A model generated the notes under the pieces. It saw nothing but the letters and a program-made list of their open reading frames with translations. It was not told the origin of the DNA and did no database searches. Of a stretch of DNA of 64,000 bases, positions 18,254 to 27,107 are shown in pieces; the stretch's first letter is position 1, and each line of letters begins with the position of its first letter. The DNA comes from an uncultured Anaerolineaceae bacterium. Its GTDB lineage: Bacteria > Chloroflexota > Anaerolineae > Anaerolineales > Anaerolineaceae. The stretch is from positions 186,001-250,000 of the forward strand of contig CALCNO010000201.1 of the NCBI GenBank assembly GCA_937897615.1, read 5' to 3'. A program made the position numbers and the translations under genes.

Positions 18254-18652
18254 TTATTTCTCTACCGTAATCATAGCGCAAACTTGCTGAAACAGAGAAT
18301 CACTTATTCCCGTAACGTATAGCAACTCAGTGATATCTTTAAAATCCCCGTACCTCTGTCGGAAGTCCACGATACTTTTTGCCTTTGCTGCGCCAATTCC
18401 AGGTAATGAATCAAGGTCTTCAAGGGTTGCCGTGTTGATATCGACTAGATTTTTGTTATCGTTCTGCGGCTCAGCGCAAACCACCGGTGAGGAAGTAATC
18501 TGGAAGTTTGAGGAGGAGCCTCTTGCTTCGGGCAACGTATTGCTCATGCGCGTTGGTTTATTGAAGACCACAAATAGGACGCCTGAAACCAGCAGGCCGC
18601 AACAAAAACCGATTGCCAGGTACTTGCCGCGGCTATTCTGCCAGAGCCTCAT
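18254..18652 (-). CDS. ComEA-like helix-hairpin-helix protein
   Basis: The start at ATG 18652 has GGAG 6 bases upstream; an earlier ATG (18667) lacks one. The 132-residue product has an N-terminal membrane anchor (about 10-30), a linker, and a C-terminal HhH pair starting VDINTATLEDLDSLPGIGAAKA. ComEA proteins bind double-stranded DNA at the cell surface for uptake, but short ComEA-like proteins also occur outside competence loci. No comEC is seen nearby. It overlaps the DUF1385 gene by 20 bases. Confidence 0.85.
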   Translation of the reverse strand: MRLWQNSRGKYLAIGFCCGLLVSGVLFVVFNKPTRMSNTLPEARGSSSNFQITSSPVVCAEPQNDNKNLVDINTATLEDLDSLPGIGAAKAKSIVDFRQRYGDFKDITELLYVTGISDSLFQQVCAMITVEK

Positions 18653-19532
18653 GATGCTCCAGTTCATACATGCGTTTGAAAGCCGCGATGGAGACCTCCA
18701 GTTGATCTGGCGACGGTTCCACCGTGGTCAATCTTTGCAAGAGCATGCCGGGGTACGAGAGGTATTTCAATATTGGATGGCTCAGATGGTTTGCGGAGAA
18801 CCTCATGTATTCATAAGCTACCATGACAAGCAGTGGTAACAAAACCACTCTGGACAAGAGGCGGATCGCCAGATTGGGCATTGGCCCCAGCAGTGAAAAG
18901 AGGATGACAGAGAAGATCACCAGAATCAAAATGAACCCGGTGCCACAGCGCGGGTGAAAGAGGGTGTACTTGGCAACTTCTCCAGGTGTCAGGGTGGCGT
19001 CGTCTTCAAATGCGTTAATGGTCTTATGTTCCGCGCCGTGATAAGAAAAAACCCTTTTGATCTCTTGGCTTTTACCTACCAGCCAGATATAGAGAATAAC
19101 GATTCCCAGGCGAATAAGCCCCTCAAGGAGATTGATCACGAAGGAGGACATGGGGGCTAGCTTTTCCACCAAAGCTGCCAAGCCTGTGGGCAGAAGGAAG
19201 AAAAGGCCAATTGCCAGCGCAAAGGAAACGATCAGCGTTAGGGCCATGGCCGGCCCTTCGATTTTTTCATCTTCACCGGTTTGCACATTGGCCGAAATTG
19301 TGATGTATCTGGTTCCCAGGCCGATGGAATCCCACAGAATGACCAGACCTCTCAAAAAAGGCCATTTGGTAACTTTTGAACGGTAAATCCCGGTTAGCTC
19401 TTCGTCCACAACCTTGATCGCACCATTTGGCTCGCGAAACGCCGCAGCCAGGTATTTTTGCCCGCGCATCAAAACGCCTTCAATCAAAGCTTGCCCGCCA
19501 TAAGCAGGCATTTTAAGTTCCTGATTGCTCAT
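18633..19532 (-). CDS. DUF1385 (YqhQ-like) membrane protein
   Basis: A 299-residue protein. The N-terminal YGGQALIEGVLMRG block and the central YHGAEHKTINAFE and FHPRCGTGFI blocks are the family signature. About four or five membrane helices are present. The function is unknown; Bacillus YqhQ is the reference member. It is followed by the ComEA-like gene with overlap and preceded by the M20 peptidase 10 bases upstream. Confidence 0.92.
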   Translation of the reverse strand: MSNQELKMPAYGGQALIEGVLMRGQKYLAAAFREPNGAIKVVDEELTGIYRSKVTKWPFLRGLVILWDSIGLGTRYITISANVQTGEDEKIEGPAMALTLIVSFALAIGLFFLLPTGLAALVEKLAPMSSFVINLLEGLIRLGIVILYIWLVGKSQEIKRVFSYHGAEHKTINAFEDDATLTPGEVAKYTLFHPRCGTGFILILVIFSVILFSLLGPMPNLAIRLLSRVVLLPLLVMVAYEYMRFSANHLSHPILKYLSYPGMLLQRLTTVEPSPDQLEVSIAAFKRMYELEHHEALAE

Positions 19533-19542
19533 CTACTTACCC

Positions 19543-20913
19543 TTATTCCAGATTCATGAAGAATTCGATTAAAGCGTCAATTCCCTTGCGCCAGGTGGGC
19601 AAGTGCAGCCGCTCGTTAGGGGAGTGGATATTGTCATCCGGCAATCCAAAGCCGGTGAGAACGGAGTCGAAGCCAAGAATCTGCTGCATGTCGGCAACCA
19701 CGGGAACGGAACCGCCTTCGCGCTTGTAGATGGGCTTCTTCCCCCAAACGGTTTCCAGTGCTTTGGCCAAAGCTTGAGCTTCCGGGATGGTAACATCGGA
19801 AATGCTGGGGTGTCCCCCGCTTAACATTTCCAGTTCCCACCGCACAGTATTTGGGATATTTGCGGCAATGAATTCGCGCAATTGCGCATGCACCTTTTCC
19901 GGGTCCTGGTTAGGGACGAGGCGGGTAGAGAGCTTGGCCATCGCTTTAGAAGGGATGACCGTCTTTGCGCCAACGCCGGTGTAGCCGGAGAGCAGGCCAT
20001 TAACCTCAAGGGTGGGCCGCGCACCGATCCGTTCGACTGGCGAGAAGTCTTTTTCACCCCAGGTGTGTGGAACGCCGGTTTGGCCCTTGTAATAACTGTC
20101 GTCAAGATTCAACCTGGCGAGCTCTTCTTTCTCCTTTTGCGTTAATGGCAAAACGTCATCATAGAAATGCGGGAGCATTACTTTGCCATTCGCATCGTGC
20201 ATCCTGGCAACGAGATCGCACAGTACCTGCGCCGGGTTATGCACCACGCCGCCAAACGAGCCGGAATGCAGGTCGTGATCCGGGCCGTTGAGGCGCAGCT
20301 CAAAGTAGGCCAGTCCGCGAAGCCCATAGACGATCGTAGGGGTGTCAATGCCGATCATGCCGGCATCCGGATTGAGGGCTACAGAAGCTTTGAGAAGGTC
20401 TTTGTGGCTCTCAAGAAAGGCCTTAAGGTTGGGAGAGCCGATCTCCTCTTCCCCTTCGATCAAAAACTTAAGGTTGACCGGAAAGTGTCCGGTGCTAAAA
20501 ATGGACTCGATCGCTGCCAGACAGGCTACCACCTGTCCTTTCATATCCGATGCACCACGCGAAAAAAGATAATCGCCAGTAAAACGGGGAGAGAAGGGGT
20601 CAGATTGCCATAGTTCCAGCGGATCAACGGGCTGCACATCGTAATGTCCATAGATGAGAACTGTGGGCTTGTTGGAACCTGCATGCAAATGGTCGGCATA
20701 GATAATAGGGTGTTTGGCGGTGGGGAAGAGCTGCACGTTCTCTAACCCCAGAGACCTTAACTTCTTCATCAGCGCATCGGCGCAAGCGACCATATCCTCT
20801 TTGTTTTCGGGTGCAGTGGAGATGGAAGGGATTTTAAGTAGTTCGGAAAGGAAATCTTGAAAGTGGTTGATATTGTTATGAGCATATTCCAGGGCAATTT
20901 TGCGCGTAGCCAT
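19543..20913 (-). CDS. M20-family dipeptidase
   Basis: A 456-residue cytosolic metallopeptidase. Zinc and catalytic residues are visible: GHYDVQP (His and catalytic Asp), SDMKGQ (bridging Asp), EGEEEIGS (catalytic Glu pair), LNPDAG, and NIHSPNERL (final His). A dimerisation domain lies at about 210-330. The closest subgroup by look is the M20 carnosinase/PepV-like dipeptidases that accept diverse dipeptides; the substrate cannot be read from sequence. It heads the leftward gene run and is divergent from ssnA. Confidence 0.9.
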   Translation of the reverse strand: MATRKIALEYAHNNINHFQDFLSELLKIPSISTAPENKEDMVACADALMKKLRSLGLENVQLFPTAKHPIIYADHLHAGSNKPTVLIYGHYDVQPVDPLELWQSDPFSPRFTGDYLFSRGASDMKGQVVACLAAIESIFSTGHFPVNLKFLIEGEEEIGSPNLKAFLESHKDLLKASVALNPDAGMIGIDTPTIVYGLRGLAYFELRLNGPDHDLHSGSFGGVVHNPAQVLCDLVARMHDANGKVMLPHFYDDVLPLTQKEKEELARLNLDDSYYKGQTGVPHTWGEKDFSPVERIGARPTLEVNGLLSGYTGVGAKTVIPSKAMAKLSTRLVPNQDPEKVHAQLREFIAANIPNTVRWELEMLSGGHPSISDVTIPEAQALAKALETVWGKKPIYKREGGSVPVVADMQQILGFDSVLTGFGLPDDNIHSPNERLHLPTWRKGIDALIEFFMNLE

Positions 20914-20963
20914 ATTTTCTCCTCTTACTTAATTATATCGTCTTTCCAAAAATAGAAGCCGTA

Positions 20964-20972
20964 TGCTACAAT
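20964..20972 (+). promoter_or_regulatory. Putative extended -10 promoter of the ssnA-mocA operon
   Basis: TGC followed by TACAAT matches an extended -10. TTTCCA lies 18 bases further upstream as a weak -35. Transcription would start near 20979, leaving about 9 bases before the ATG at 20988, with GAGG at the very 5' end of the transcript. No other promoter-like site was seen in the 74-base divergent gap. Confidence 0.4.
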
Positions 20973-20987
20973 ATTTTTGAGGCCAAA

Positions 20988-22331
20988 ATGATCATTACCA
21001 ACGCCGTCGTCATCACCTGGGACAATGCTCAGCCGATACTCTACAACCATGACGTTGTTATTTCGGAGGGCAAAATTGTAGAAATTGCTCCCCACGCAGA
21101 AATTGCCGCGAAGCATGCCGGCGAACGGTTTTTTGATGGGTGCGGCAAGGTATTAATGCCGGGCCTGATCTGTGCTCATACCCATTTTTATGGCTTATTT
21201 TCGCGGGGGCTGGCAATACCCGGTGATCCTCCACGCAATTTTTCCCAGATTCTTGAAAAACTTTGGTGGCCGTTGGATTCATCCCTCGGCATCGCGGATG
21301 TACAATCCTGTGCTTTGGTTTGCCTGGTGGACGCAATCAAGCATGGAACCACCACCTTATTTGACCATCATGCTTCGCCCATGTGCATCAACGGATCGCT
21401 TGATCAGATCGGGCAGGCATTTGTAGAAACGGGTGTGCGAGGCTCGGTTTGCTATGAAGCAACTGACCGATATGGCCTCCAACTGCGAGACGAATCCATC
21501 AGTGAAAACTTGAGAATGATACAGAAATTGCGCAGCAAGTCAAAAGACTTACTTGAAGCCACTTTTGGTATCCACGCAAGTTTAACGGTCTCAGATGCTA
21601 CCCTTGGCAAGATCAAAGACGCTCTGCCTGAGAACACAGGTGTTCACATCCATGTTGCTGAAGACCTGGTTGATCAACAGGACTCGTTGCAAAAATACAA
21701 TAAGCGCGTGGTTGAGCGATTAAACGATTTTGGGTTACTGGGGCAAGATTCGATTTTGGTACATGGGGTTCACCTCAACAATCACGAGATGAAGCTCATC
21801 CAGGAAACCAATACGTGGCTCACGCACCAGCCGAGATCAAATATGAACAATGCGGTAGGCATGGCAGATGTAGAGAAAATGGTCGCGATGGGGATCAAAG
21901 TGTGCCTGGGAAACGATGGATTTTCGAATGCCATGTGGGATGAATGGCGCACCTGCTATTTGGTGCATAAACTGACGCATAAAGACCCAACCCGGATGAA
22001 CGGAAATCTGGTGGTACAAATTGCGGCACAAAACAACGCCGAACTTGCCTCTCACTTCTTCCACGGGAAAAAGATTGGCAGGATCATGGCGGGGTATCAG
22101 GCGGATCTCATCCTGGTGGATTACATGCCTATCACCGAATTGAATCAATACAACATCCCCTGGCACATTCTGTTCGGCTTTCGAGATTCGATGGTCACAG
22201 ACACAATGGTCAATGGAAAATGGTTGATGAATAACAGGAAATTAAACCATCTTGATGAAGTCGAGATTTTGCAGAAGGCTTTGAAGCTTTCAAGAGACGT
22301 GTGGAAGCGTTACGGCAGTAAATTCAACTAA
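20988..22331 (+). CDS. ssnA: SsnA-type aminohydrolase
   Basis: A 447-residue amidohydrolase-fold protein. Metal and active-site residues: CAHTHFYG, VHIHVAED, LVHGVHL and CLGNDGFSN. The overall sequence, including LAIPGDPPRNF and the CEATDR-like YEATDRYGLQ, is that of the putative aminohydrolase SsnA. SsnA is encoded with ygfK, ygfM and xdhD in enterobacterial and clostridial purine/selenium-molybdenum hydroxylase clusters. A purine-ring deaminase is the likely activity, but the substrate is not established. It is first of fourteen close genes on this strand; npdG follows 13 bases later. Confidence 0.88.
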   Translation: MIITNAVVITWDNAQPILYNHDVVISEGKIVEIAPHAEIAAKHAGERFFDGCGKVLMPGLICAHTHFYGLFSRGLAIPGDPPRNFSQILEKLWWPLDSSLGIADVQSCALVCLVDAIKHGTTTLFDHHASPMCINGSLDQIGQAFVETGVRGSVCYEATDRYGLQLRDESISENLRMIQKLRSKSKDLLEATFGIHASLTVSDATLGKIKDALPENTGVHIHVAEDLVDQQDSLQKYNKRVVERLNDFGLLGQDSILVHGVHLNNHEMKLIQETNTWLTHQPRSNMNNAVGMADVEKMVAMGIKVCLGNDGFSNAMWDEWRTCYLVHKLTHKDPTRMNGNLVVQIAAQNNAELASHFFHGKKIGRIMAGYQADLILVDYMPITELNQYNIPWHILFGFRDSMVTDTMVNGKWLMNNRKLNHLDEVEILQKALKLSRDVWKRYGSKFN

Positions 22332-22344
22332 TTGGAGCCCTCAA

Positions 22345-23016
22345 ATGACAGAAAAGATTGCAATCATCGGCGGAACAGGAAAAGAGGGAAAAGGACTGGC
22401 TTTTCGCTGGGCAAAGGCAGGCCTGGAAGTGATTATCGGCTCCAGGCAGGCTGAAAAGGCACAGATAGCAGCAGATGAAGTCAATGAGCTGATTGGGAAT
22501 TCGGGCAAAAAAGTGGTTGGCCGTGATAATTTAACGGCAGCGCAAGAGGGTGAGGTCGTGGTTTTGACCGTGCCTTTTGAATTTCATGTGCCCATGCTGG
22601 AGATGCTAAAAGAAGCGCTGGCCGGAAAAATACTGATCGATGTAACCGTCCCATTGGTGCCGCCAAAGGTAACGAAAGTACAAATGCCTCCGGCAGGCAG
22701 TGCCGCGCTCGAAGCAAAAGCAACTCTCGACCCTTCCACAGAAGTCGTTGCAGCATTTCAGAATATTTCTTACGAGCGGTTGATCACAGATAAAGACGTC
22801 GAGTGTGATGTGCTTGTGAGCGGCAGTTCCAAGGAAGCCAGGCGGCAGGTTTTGGAGCTTGTAGAAAAAGCCGGCATGCTTGCCTGGGATGCCGGGCCTA
22901 TTGAAAACACCGTGGTCGTAGAAGGCCTGACCTCGGTGCTGATCGGCATTAACAAAGAATTCGGCGCGCATACGGCCGGGATCAAAATTACCGGTATCAA
23001 TCGCAATGCCCACTAG
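22345..23016 (+). CDS. npdG: NADPH-dependent F420 reductase
   Basis: A 223-residue Rossmann protein starting IAIIGGTGKEGKGLA, with the SRQAEKA segment suited to the NADP 2'-phosphate. The family (Fno/NpdG) moves hydride between NADPH and F420. Conserved downstream blocks LIDVTVPL and KAGMLAWDAGP are present. It overlaps cofE by 11 bases, which strongly ties it to F420 metabolism rather than another Rossmann function. Confidence 0.92.
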   Translation: MTEKIAIIGGTGKEGKGLAFRWAKAGLEVIIGSRQAEKAQIAADEVNELIGNSGKKVVGRDNLTAAQEGEVVVLTVPFEFHVPMLEMLKEALAGKILIDVTVPLVPPKVTKVQMPPAGSAALEAKATLDPSTEVVAAFQNISYERLITDKDVECDVLVSGSSKEARRQVLELVEKAGMLAWDAGPIENTVVVEGLTSVLIGINKEFGAHTAGIKITGINRNAH

Positions 23017-23785
23017 TCCCTCATTACAAATAACCGGCTTGTCAGAGATCCCGCTGGTAAAACCTGGCGATTCTGTATCTGCGTTAATCATCACCGCATG
23101 TGAAAAGCAAAAGCTGACGATAGCCAACGGGGATATTTTTGTGGTAACCCAGAAGATTGTCTCAAAATCCGAAAACCGGATCAGGGATCTTGCAACCATA
23201 CGACCGGGATTGAAGGCGCGTTATTATGCTTTCATCACAAAAAAGGACCCCAGATTTGTTCAACTGGTGCTCACAGAAAGCAAACGGGTATTGCGTGCCA
23301 AAAAGAACACCCTGATCGTCGAACATAAACAGGGGTTTGTTTGCGCCAATGCCGGAATCGATCATTCCAATGTTGAATCCGCGGATGCAGCCCCCGGGGA
23401 ACTCTATCTTTTGCTGCCGCAGGACGCAGATGCATCGGCCCGGCAAATTCGCAGGGAACTGCAAGAACACTATCGGAAATCCCTGGGCGTGATGGTCATT
23501 GATTCTCATGGCAGGGCCTGGCGCAATGGAACTGTGGGAATGACGATAGGGCTGGCCGGGTTGCCAGGACTGGTTGACCTGCGCGGTGAGGAAGACCTTT
23601 TTGGGTACAGGCTAAAGGCCACTCTGGTGGCCGCGGCAGATGAATTGGCCGGTGCCGCCTCGCTGCTGATGGGGCAGGCCAAAGAAGGCGTGCCGGTGGT
23701 TGTCGCCAGAGGGTTTCCTTATCGCCTGAGAGAATCTTCGCTAAAAGAAATTCTCAGAGATAAAAAAGAAGACCTGTTTCGCTAA
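23006..23785 (+). CDS. cofE: Coenzyme F420-0:L-glutamate ligase
   Basis: A 259-residue CofE protein without the nitroreductase-like C-terminal domain of actinobacterial FbiB. Signatures: the GDIFVVTQKIVSKSE block, the CANAGIDHSN nucleotide loop, and the VIDSHGRAWRNGTVG GTP/metal segment. It adds the first glutamates to F420-0 using GTP. It overlaps npdG and is followed by cofD after 13 bases. Confidence 0.95.
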   Translation: MPTSPSLQITGLSEIPLVKPGDSVSALIITACEKQKLTIANGDIFVVTQKIVSKSENRIRDLATIRPGLKARYYAFITKKDPRFVQLVLTESKRVLRAKKNTLIVEHKQGFVCANAGIDHSNVESADAAPGELYLLLPQDADASARQIRRELQEHYRKSLGVMVIDSHGRAWRNGTVGMTIGLAGLPGLVDLRGEEDLFGYRLKATLVAAADELAGAASLLMGQAKEGVPVVVARGFPYRLRESSLKEILRDKKEDLFR

Positions 23786-23798
23786 AGGGAATGCGTAA

Positions 23799-24731
23799 AT
23801 GATCACGGCATTGGCAGGCGGTGTTGGCGGAGCAAAACTGGTATACGGCCTTGCGCAACTGCTGCCACCTGATGAATTTGCGGCCATTGTAAATACTGGC
23901 GACGACTTCAACTACTACGGCCTGAGAATTTCGCCAGATATTGACTCAGTCACTTACACTCTGGCAGGAATCTCCAACCAAAAATTCGGTTTTGGGCTTG
24001 AAGGGGATACGTTTCAGGTCATGCAAGAGCTTGAGGCGCTGGGGGAAAACGCCTGGTTTCACCTGGGTGATAAAGACCTGGCAATCAATCTTTACCGCAC
24101 CAGGCTGCTCAACGCCGGGTATTCACTTGGCGAAGCCACGAAAAAAATACTGGCAAGCCTAAAAGTAAGCACGGCTCTGTACCCAATGACCAATGACCCA
24201 GTAGCCACGCTCATCCACACAAAGGATGGACAGTGCTACGACTTTCAGGAGTATTTTGTAAAGCATAAATTCCAGCCTGAGATCGAAAGGATCGAGTACC
24301 AGGGAATTGAGAAAGCAGGCATTGACAAGGGCGCCAGAGCCGCCCTGGAGACCTCTGAATATATCATCCTATGTCCCTCAAACCCGTGGCTGAGCATTTT
24401 TCCGATCATTAACCTGCCCGGGATGCACGAAATTCTCGCCAAAAAGAAGGTGATTGCGGTTTCGCCCATCATTGGCAACGCGGCGGTTAAGGGACCGGCC
24501 AGCAAGATCTTCGCGGAGTTTGGTTTATCCCCATCAGCGATTGGGGTTGCCACGCTCTATGGCTCATTGCTCGGCGCGCTGTGCATCGACCATCAGAACT
24601 CGCCAGAGCAAAAAGAAATTGAAAAATTAGGGATTAAAACCATTGTTACAGATATAATGATGAAGGATGAAGCCAACAAGGTGCGTTTGGCATCGGAGGT
24701 ACTTAACTTGATTAGAAGCCAGGGCCTATGA
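23799..24731 (+). CDS. cofD: 2-phospho-L-lactate transferase (CofD/FbiA)
   Basis: A 310-residue protein with the N-terminal GGVGGAKLVYGLA loop, NTGDDFNYYGLRISPDIDSV, the LGDKDLA motif and CPSNPWLSIFPI. CofD joins the phospholactyl (or related) moiety from the activated CofC product to FO, forming the F420-0 backbone. It overlaps cofC by 4 bases (ATGA), which supports co-translation. Length and motifs are standard. Confidence 0.95.
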   Translation: MITALAGGVGGAKLVYGLAQLLPPDEFAAIVNTGDDFNYYGLRISPDIDSVTYTLAGISNQKFGFGLEGDTFQVMQELEALGENAWFHLGDKDLAINLYRTRLLNAGYSLGEATKKILASLKVSTALYPMTNDPVATLIHTKDGQCYDFQEYFVKHKFQPEIERIEYQGIEKAGIDKGARAALETSEYIILCPSNPWLSIFPIINLPGMHEILAKKKVIAVSPIIGNAAVKGPASKIFAEFGLSPSAIGVATLYGSLLGALCIDHQNSPEQKEIEKLGIKTIVTDIMMKDEANKVRLASEVLNLIRSQGL

Positions 24732-25348
24732 CACTTTGGGCAATTGTTCCAGTCAAACCGCTTAGGCGAGGAAAATCTCGGCTGTCCGGGATTTTGTCTG
24801 AGGATGAACGTACCACATTGAATCAGACAATGCTAATCAATACCCTGAAAACGCTCAAGCAAGTTAGTGAGATTGAAACTGTACTGGTCGTAAGCAGAGA
24901 TCCACTTGCGCTTTCGATCGCGAGAGATTACTCGGCAAAGACTGTCCTCGAAGATGGCTCGCCCGAACTCAACACCGCCTTACGGAGGGCTGCTTCAGTG
25001 GCAAAAGCCTATTTTGCCAATAAGATATTGGTACTGCCGGCCGATCTACCACTGATCCAGGCCAATGACATTGCGGATTTTCTCAAAAGGACCGGAAAAC
25101 CACCGGAAATTGTGATTGCCCCTGATCGAAGGAAAGACGGCACAAATGCGTTGTTAATCAACCCTGCTGAGTTGATTGAGTTCAGATATGGGCCTGGGTC
25201 TTTCACCACGCATCTCAAATTGGCACAGGAGAGCGGCGCAAGGGTAGAAATTGTGGAATCGGATATCTTTGGGCTAGACCTTGACCTGCCCGAAGATTGG
25301 GAAAAGCTGCAACAGTACACTGATCTTCGAAGCATCGCTAAAAACTAA
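24728..25348 (+). CDS. cofC: 2-phospho-L-lactate (or PEP/3PG) guanylyltransferase
   Basis: A 206-residue nucleotidyltransferase starting [18 protein letters not shown] with the metal-binding [15 protein letters not shown] and [12 protein letters not shown] blocks. CofC activates phospholactate, phosphoenolpyruvate or 3-phosphoglycerate with GTP; which one is used cannot be read from the sequence. The FO-forming CofG/CofH (FbiC) gene is not in the window. It sits between cofD and the LLM oxidoreductase. Confidence 0.93.
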   Translation: MTLWAIVPVKPLRRGKSRLSGILSEDERTTLNQTMLINTLKTLKQVSEIETVLVVSRDPLALSIARDYSAKTVLEDGSPELNTALRRAASVAKAYFANKILVLPADLPLIQANDIADFLKRTGKPPEIVIAPDRRKDGTNALLINPAELIEFRYGPGSFTTHLKLAQESGARVEIVESDIFGLDLDLPEDWEKLQQYTDLRSIAKN

Positions 25349-25362
25349 AACCGGAGGTTGAT

Positions 25363-26361
25363 ATGCAAAAAGTGGCTTTATATCTGCAGGATTCGCACGA
25401 TCTACGGGATGGATTGGAGTATGCCCGTTATGCAGAAAAAAAGGGATTTGATGCAATCTGGCAGGCAGAAAGCCGGTTAGTGCGGGATGCTATCGTCCCG
25501 ATGGCTGCCTATGCCGCGGTGACCGAGAAAATCCGCATCGGCTCCGGTGTGATTAACAACTGGACGCGAAATATCGGACTGCTGGCTTCCACTTTTTTGA
25601 CCCTGGACGACCTGGCTCCCAACCGCATCATTTGCGGGATCGGTGCCTGGTGGGACCCCCTGGCAAAAAACGTTGGCATTGACCGCCGCAAACCACTTAC
25701 CGCCATGAAGGAAACCGTTGAAGTCCTGCGCCGACTGCTCAATATGGAGCGGGTGACTTTTGCGGGCGAATTCGTGAATGTGACAGGTATCGAATTGGAT
25801 ATCGTCCACGGCCGCAGAGAGCCGAGATTTGTGCCGATCTACATCGGCGCTACCGGCGATAACATGATGGAAATGACCGGTGAAATTGCCGATGGCGTTG
25901 TGTTAAACTACTGCGTTCCTCCTGAATACAACCATAAGGCTCTGGAACTGTTGGCAACAGGAGCCAAAAAAGTTGGGAAAACAATTGATGATATTGACCG
26001 CCCGCAGCTGATCGTTTGCTCGGTAGATGAAGACCACGCCAGGGCCATCGACACCACACGCCAACTGCTGACCCAGTATCTGGCACAGCAACCTCACATC
26101 GCCAAAGCGTCGGGAGTATCGCAAGAAGTAGTGCAAAGCATTCAGTCAATTCTCGGCTGGCCCGCCACAAAGGAACAGATCGAAAAAGCAAAGTACCTTG
26201 TGCCTGAAGACCTCATTGAGCGCATCACCGCGTCTGGCACCCCCGTCGAGGCAAGAGCCAAAGTAAAAGAGTACATCAAAAATGGTTGCACTTGCCCCAT
26301 CCTTTACCCCGTTGGCGGGAACGTCAAGCTCCTGATCGACACGTTTGCGGATTATGAGTAG
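25363..26361 (+). CDS. LLM-class (Mer-like) F420/flavin-dependent oxidoreductase
   Basis: A 332-residue TIM-barrel luciferase-like protein. Recognisable blocks: [48 protein letters not shown] and [20 protein letters not shown], which resemble methylene-tetrahydromethanopterin reductase and other F420 enzymes. Its position between cofC and Mo-hydroxylase subunits suggests F420 rather than FMN as cofactor (inference). The substrate is unknown. GGAGG lies 6 bases before the ATG. Confidence 0.85.
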   Translation: MQKVALYLQDSHDLRDGLEYARYAEKKGFDAIWQAESRLVRDAIVPMAAYAAVTEKIRIGSGVINNWTRNIGLLASTFLTLDDLAPNRIICGIGAWWDPLAKNVGIDRRKPLTAMKETVEVLRRLLNMERVTFAGEFVNVTGIELDIVHGRREPRFVPIYIGATGDNMMEMTGEIADGVVLNYCVPPEYNHKALELLATGAKKVGKTIDDIDRPQLIVCSVDEDHARAIDTTRQLLTQYLAQQPHIAKASGVSQEVVQSIQSILGWPATKEQIEKAKYLVPEDLIERITASGTPVEARAKVKEYIKNGCTCPILYPVGGNVKLLIDTFADYE

Positions 26362-26373
26362 GCCAGGGACACC

Positions 26374-27096
26374 ATGATTGTGGATTATTTGCGCCCCAAA
26401 AGCATAAAAGAAGCTACAGAGTATAAGAAAGCACACTCCCAGGTACGTTTTATGGGCGGTGGTACTTCCATCCGGAAAATGGGAGAAGACATTACGGTGG
26501 TCGATCTGCAGAACCTCCCATTGAAAGAGATCGAGAAGACCGGAAACGGTTATCGCCTGGGAACTTTGGTCACTCTTGAGCAACTGTTTGGGCTTTTTAC
26601 TGACCAGAAAGACTTGCAGCTTGCGCTGAAGATTGAGGCTTCAAAGAATCAGCGTAATCAGGCTACCCTGGGTGGCTTTTTGATGTTATCGGATGGCAGG
26701 TCACCCTTCTTTACCTGTTTGCGGGCGCTACGCAGCACCGTGGTCTATGAGTGCGGCGAAAAGAAAACAATGGGCCTGGATGAATTTGTGGAGCAAAGAG
26801 AGCAATTCGATTGCTTGATCACGCACCTGGATATTGAGATGCCGGAACACTTTGTGTTTGAATCCGTTGGCAGAAGCCCTCTGGACAGGCCAATTGTTTG
26901 CCTGGCAAAGGCAGGTTATGAAAAAGAAACGCGAATTTGTGTGGGCGGATTTGGCAAGTCCCCAACACTCCTAAAAACGCTACCGGCTGATGAAACTGCG
27001 GTCGCTGCACTTCTCCAGTTGAAGGACAACGCCTGGGCATCAGCCAGGTATCGATCCTCACTGATCTTGACACTGCTCAAACGATATTCAGATTAG
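26374..27096 (+). CDS. Molybdenum-hydroxylase FAD-binding subunit (YgfM-like)
   Basis: A 240-residue CoxM/XdhB-type FAD subunit: YLRPKSIKEA at the start, VRFMGGGTSI at the FAD pyrophosphate site, NQRNQATLGGFLM and the AKAGYEKE tail. It is shorter than usual FAD subunits (about 280-290), like YgfM of the E. coli xdhD cluster. It lies 12 bases before the xdhD-like gene, so the two likely form one enzyme that passes electrons from Mo via 2Fe-2S to FAD. Confidence 0.88.
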   Translation: MIVDYLRPKSIKEATEYKKAHSQVRFMGGGTSIRKMGEDITVVDLQNLPLKEIEKTGNGYRLGTLVTLEQLFGLFTDQKDLQLALKIEASKNQRNQATLGGFLMLSDGRSPFFTCLRALRSTVVYECGEKKTMGLDEFVEQREQFDCLITHLDIEMPEHFVFESVGRSPLDRPIVCLAKAGYEKETRICVGGFGKSPTLLKTLPADETAVAALLQLKDNAWASARYRSSLILTLLKRYSD

Positions 27097-27107
27097 CGGG
27101 TGCCATT

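Noticed and set aside
18254..18652. Competence locus
   Set aside because: Only a short ComEA-like gene is found; comEC and other uptake genes are absent from the neighbourhood.
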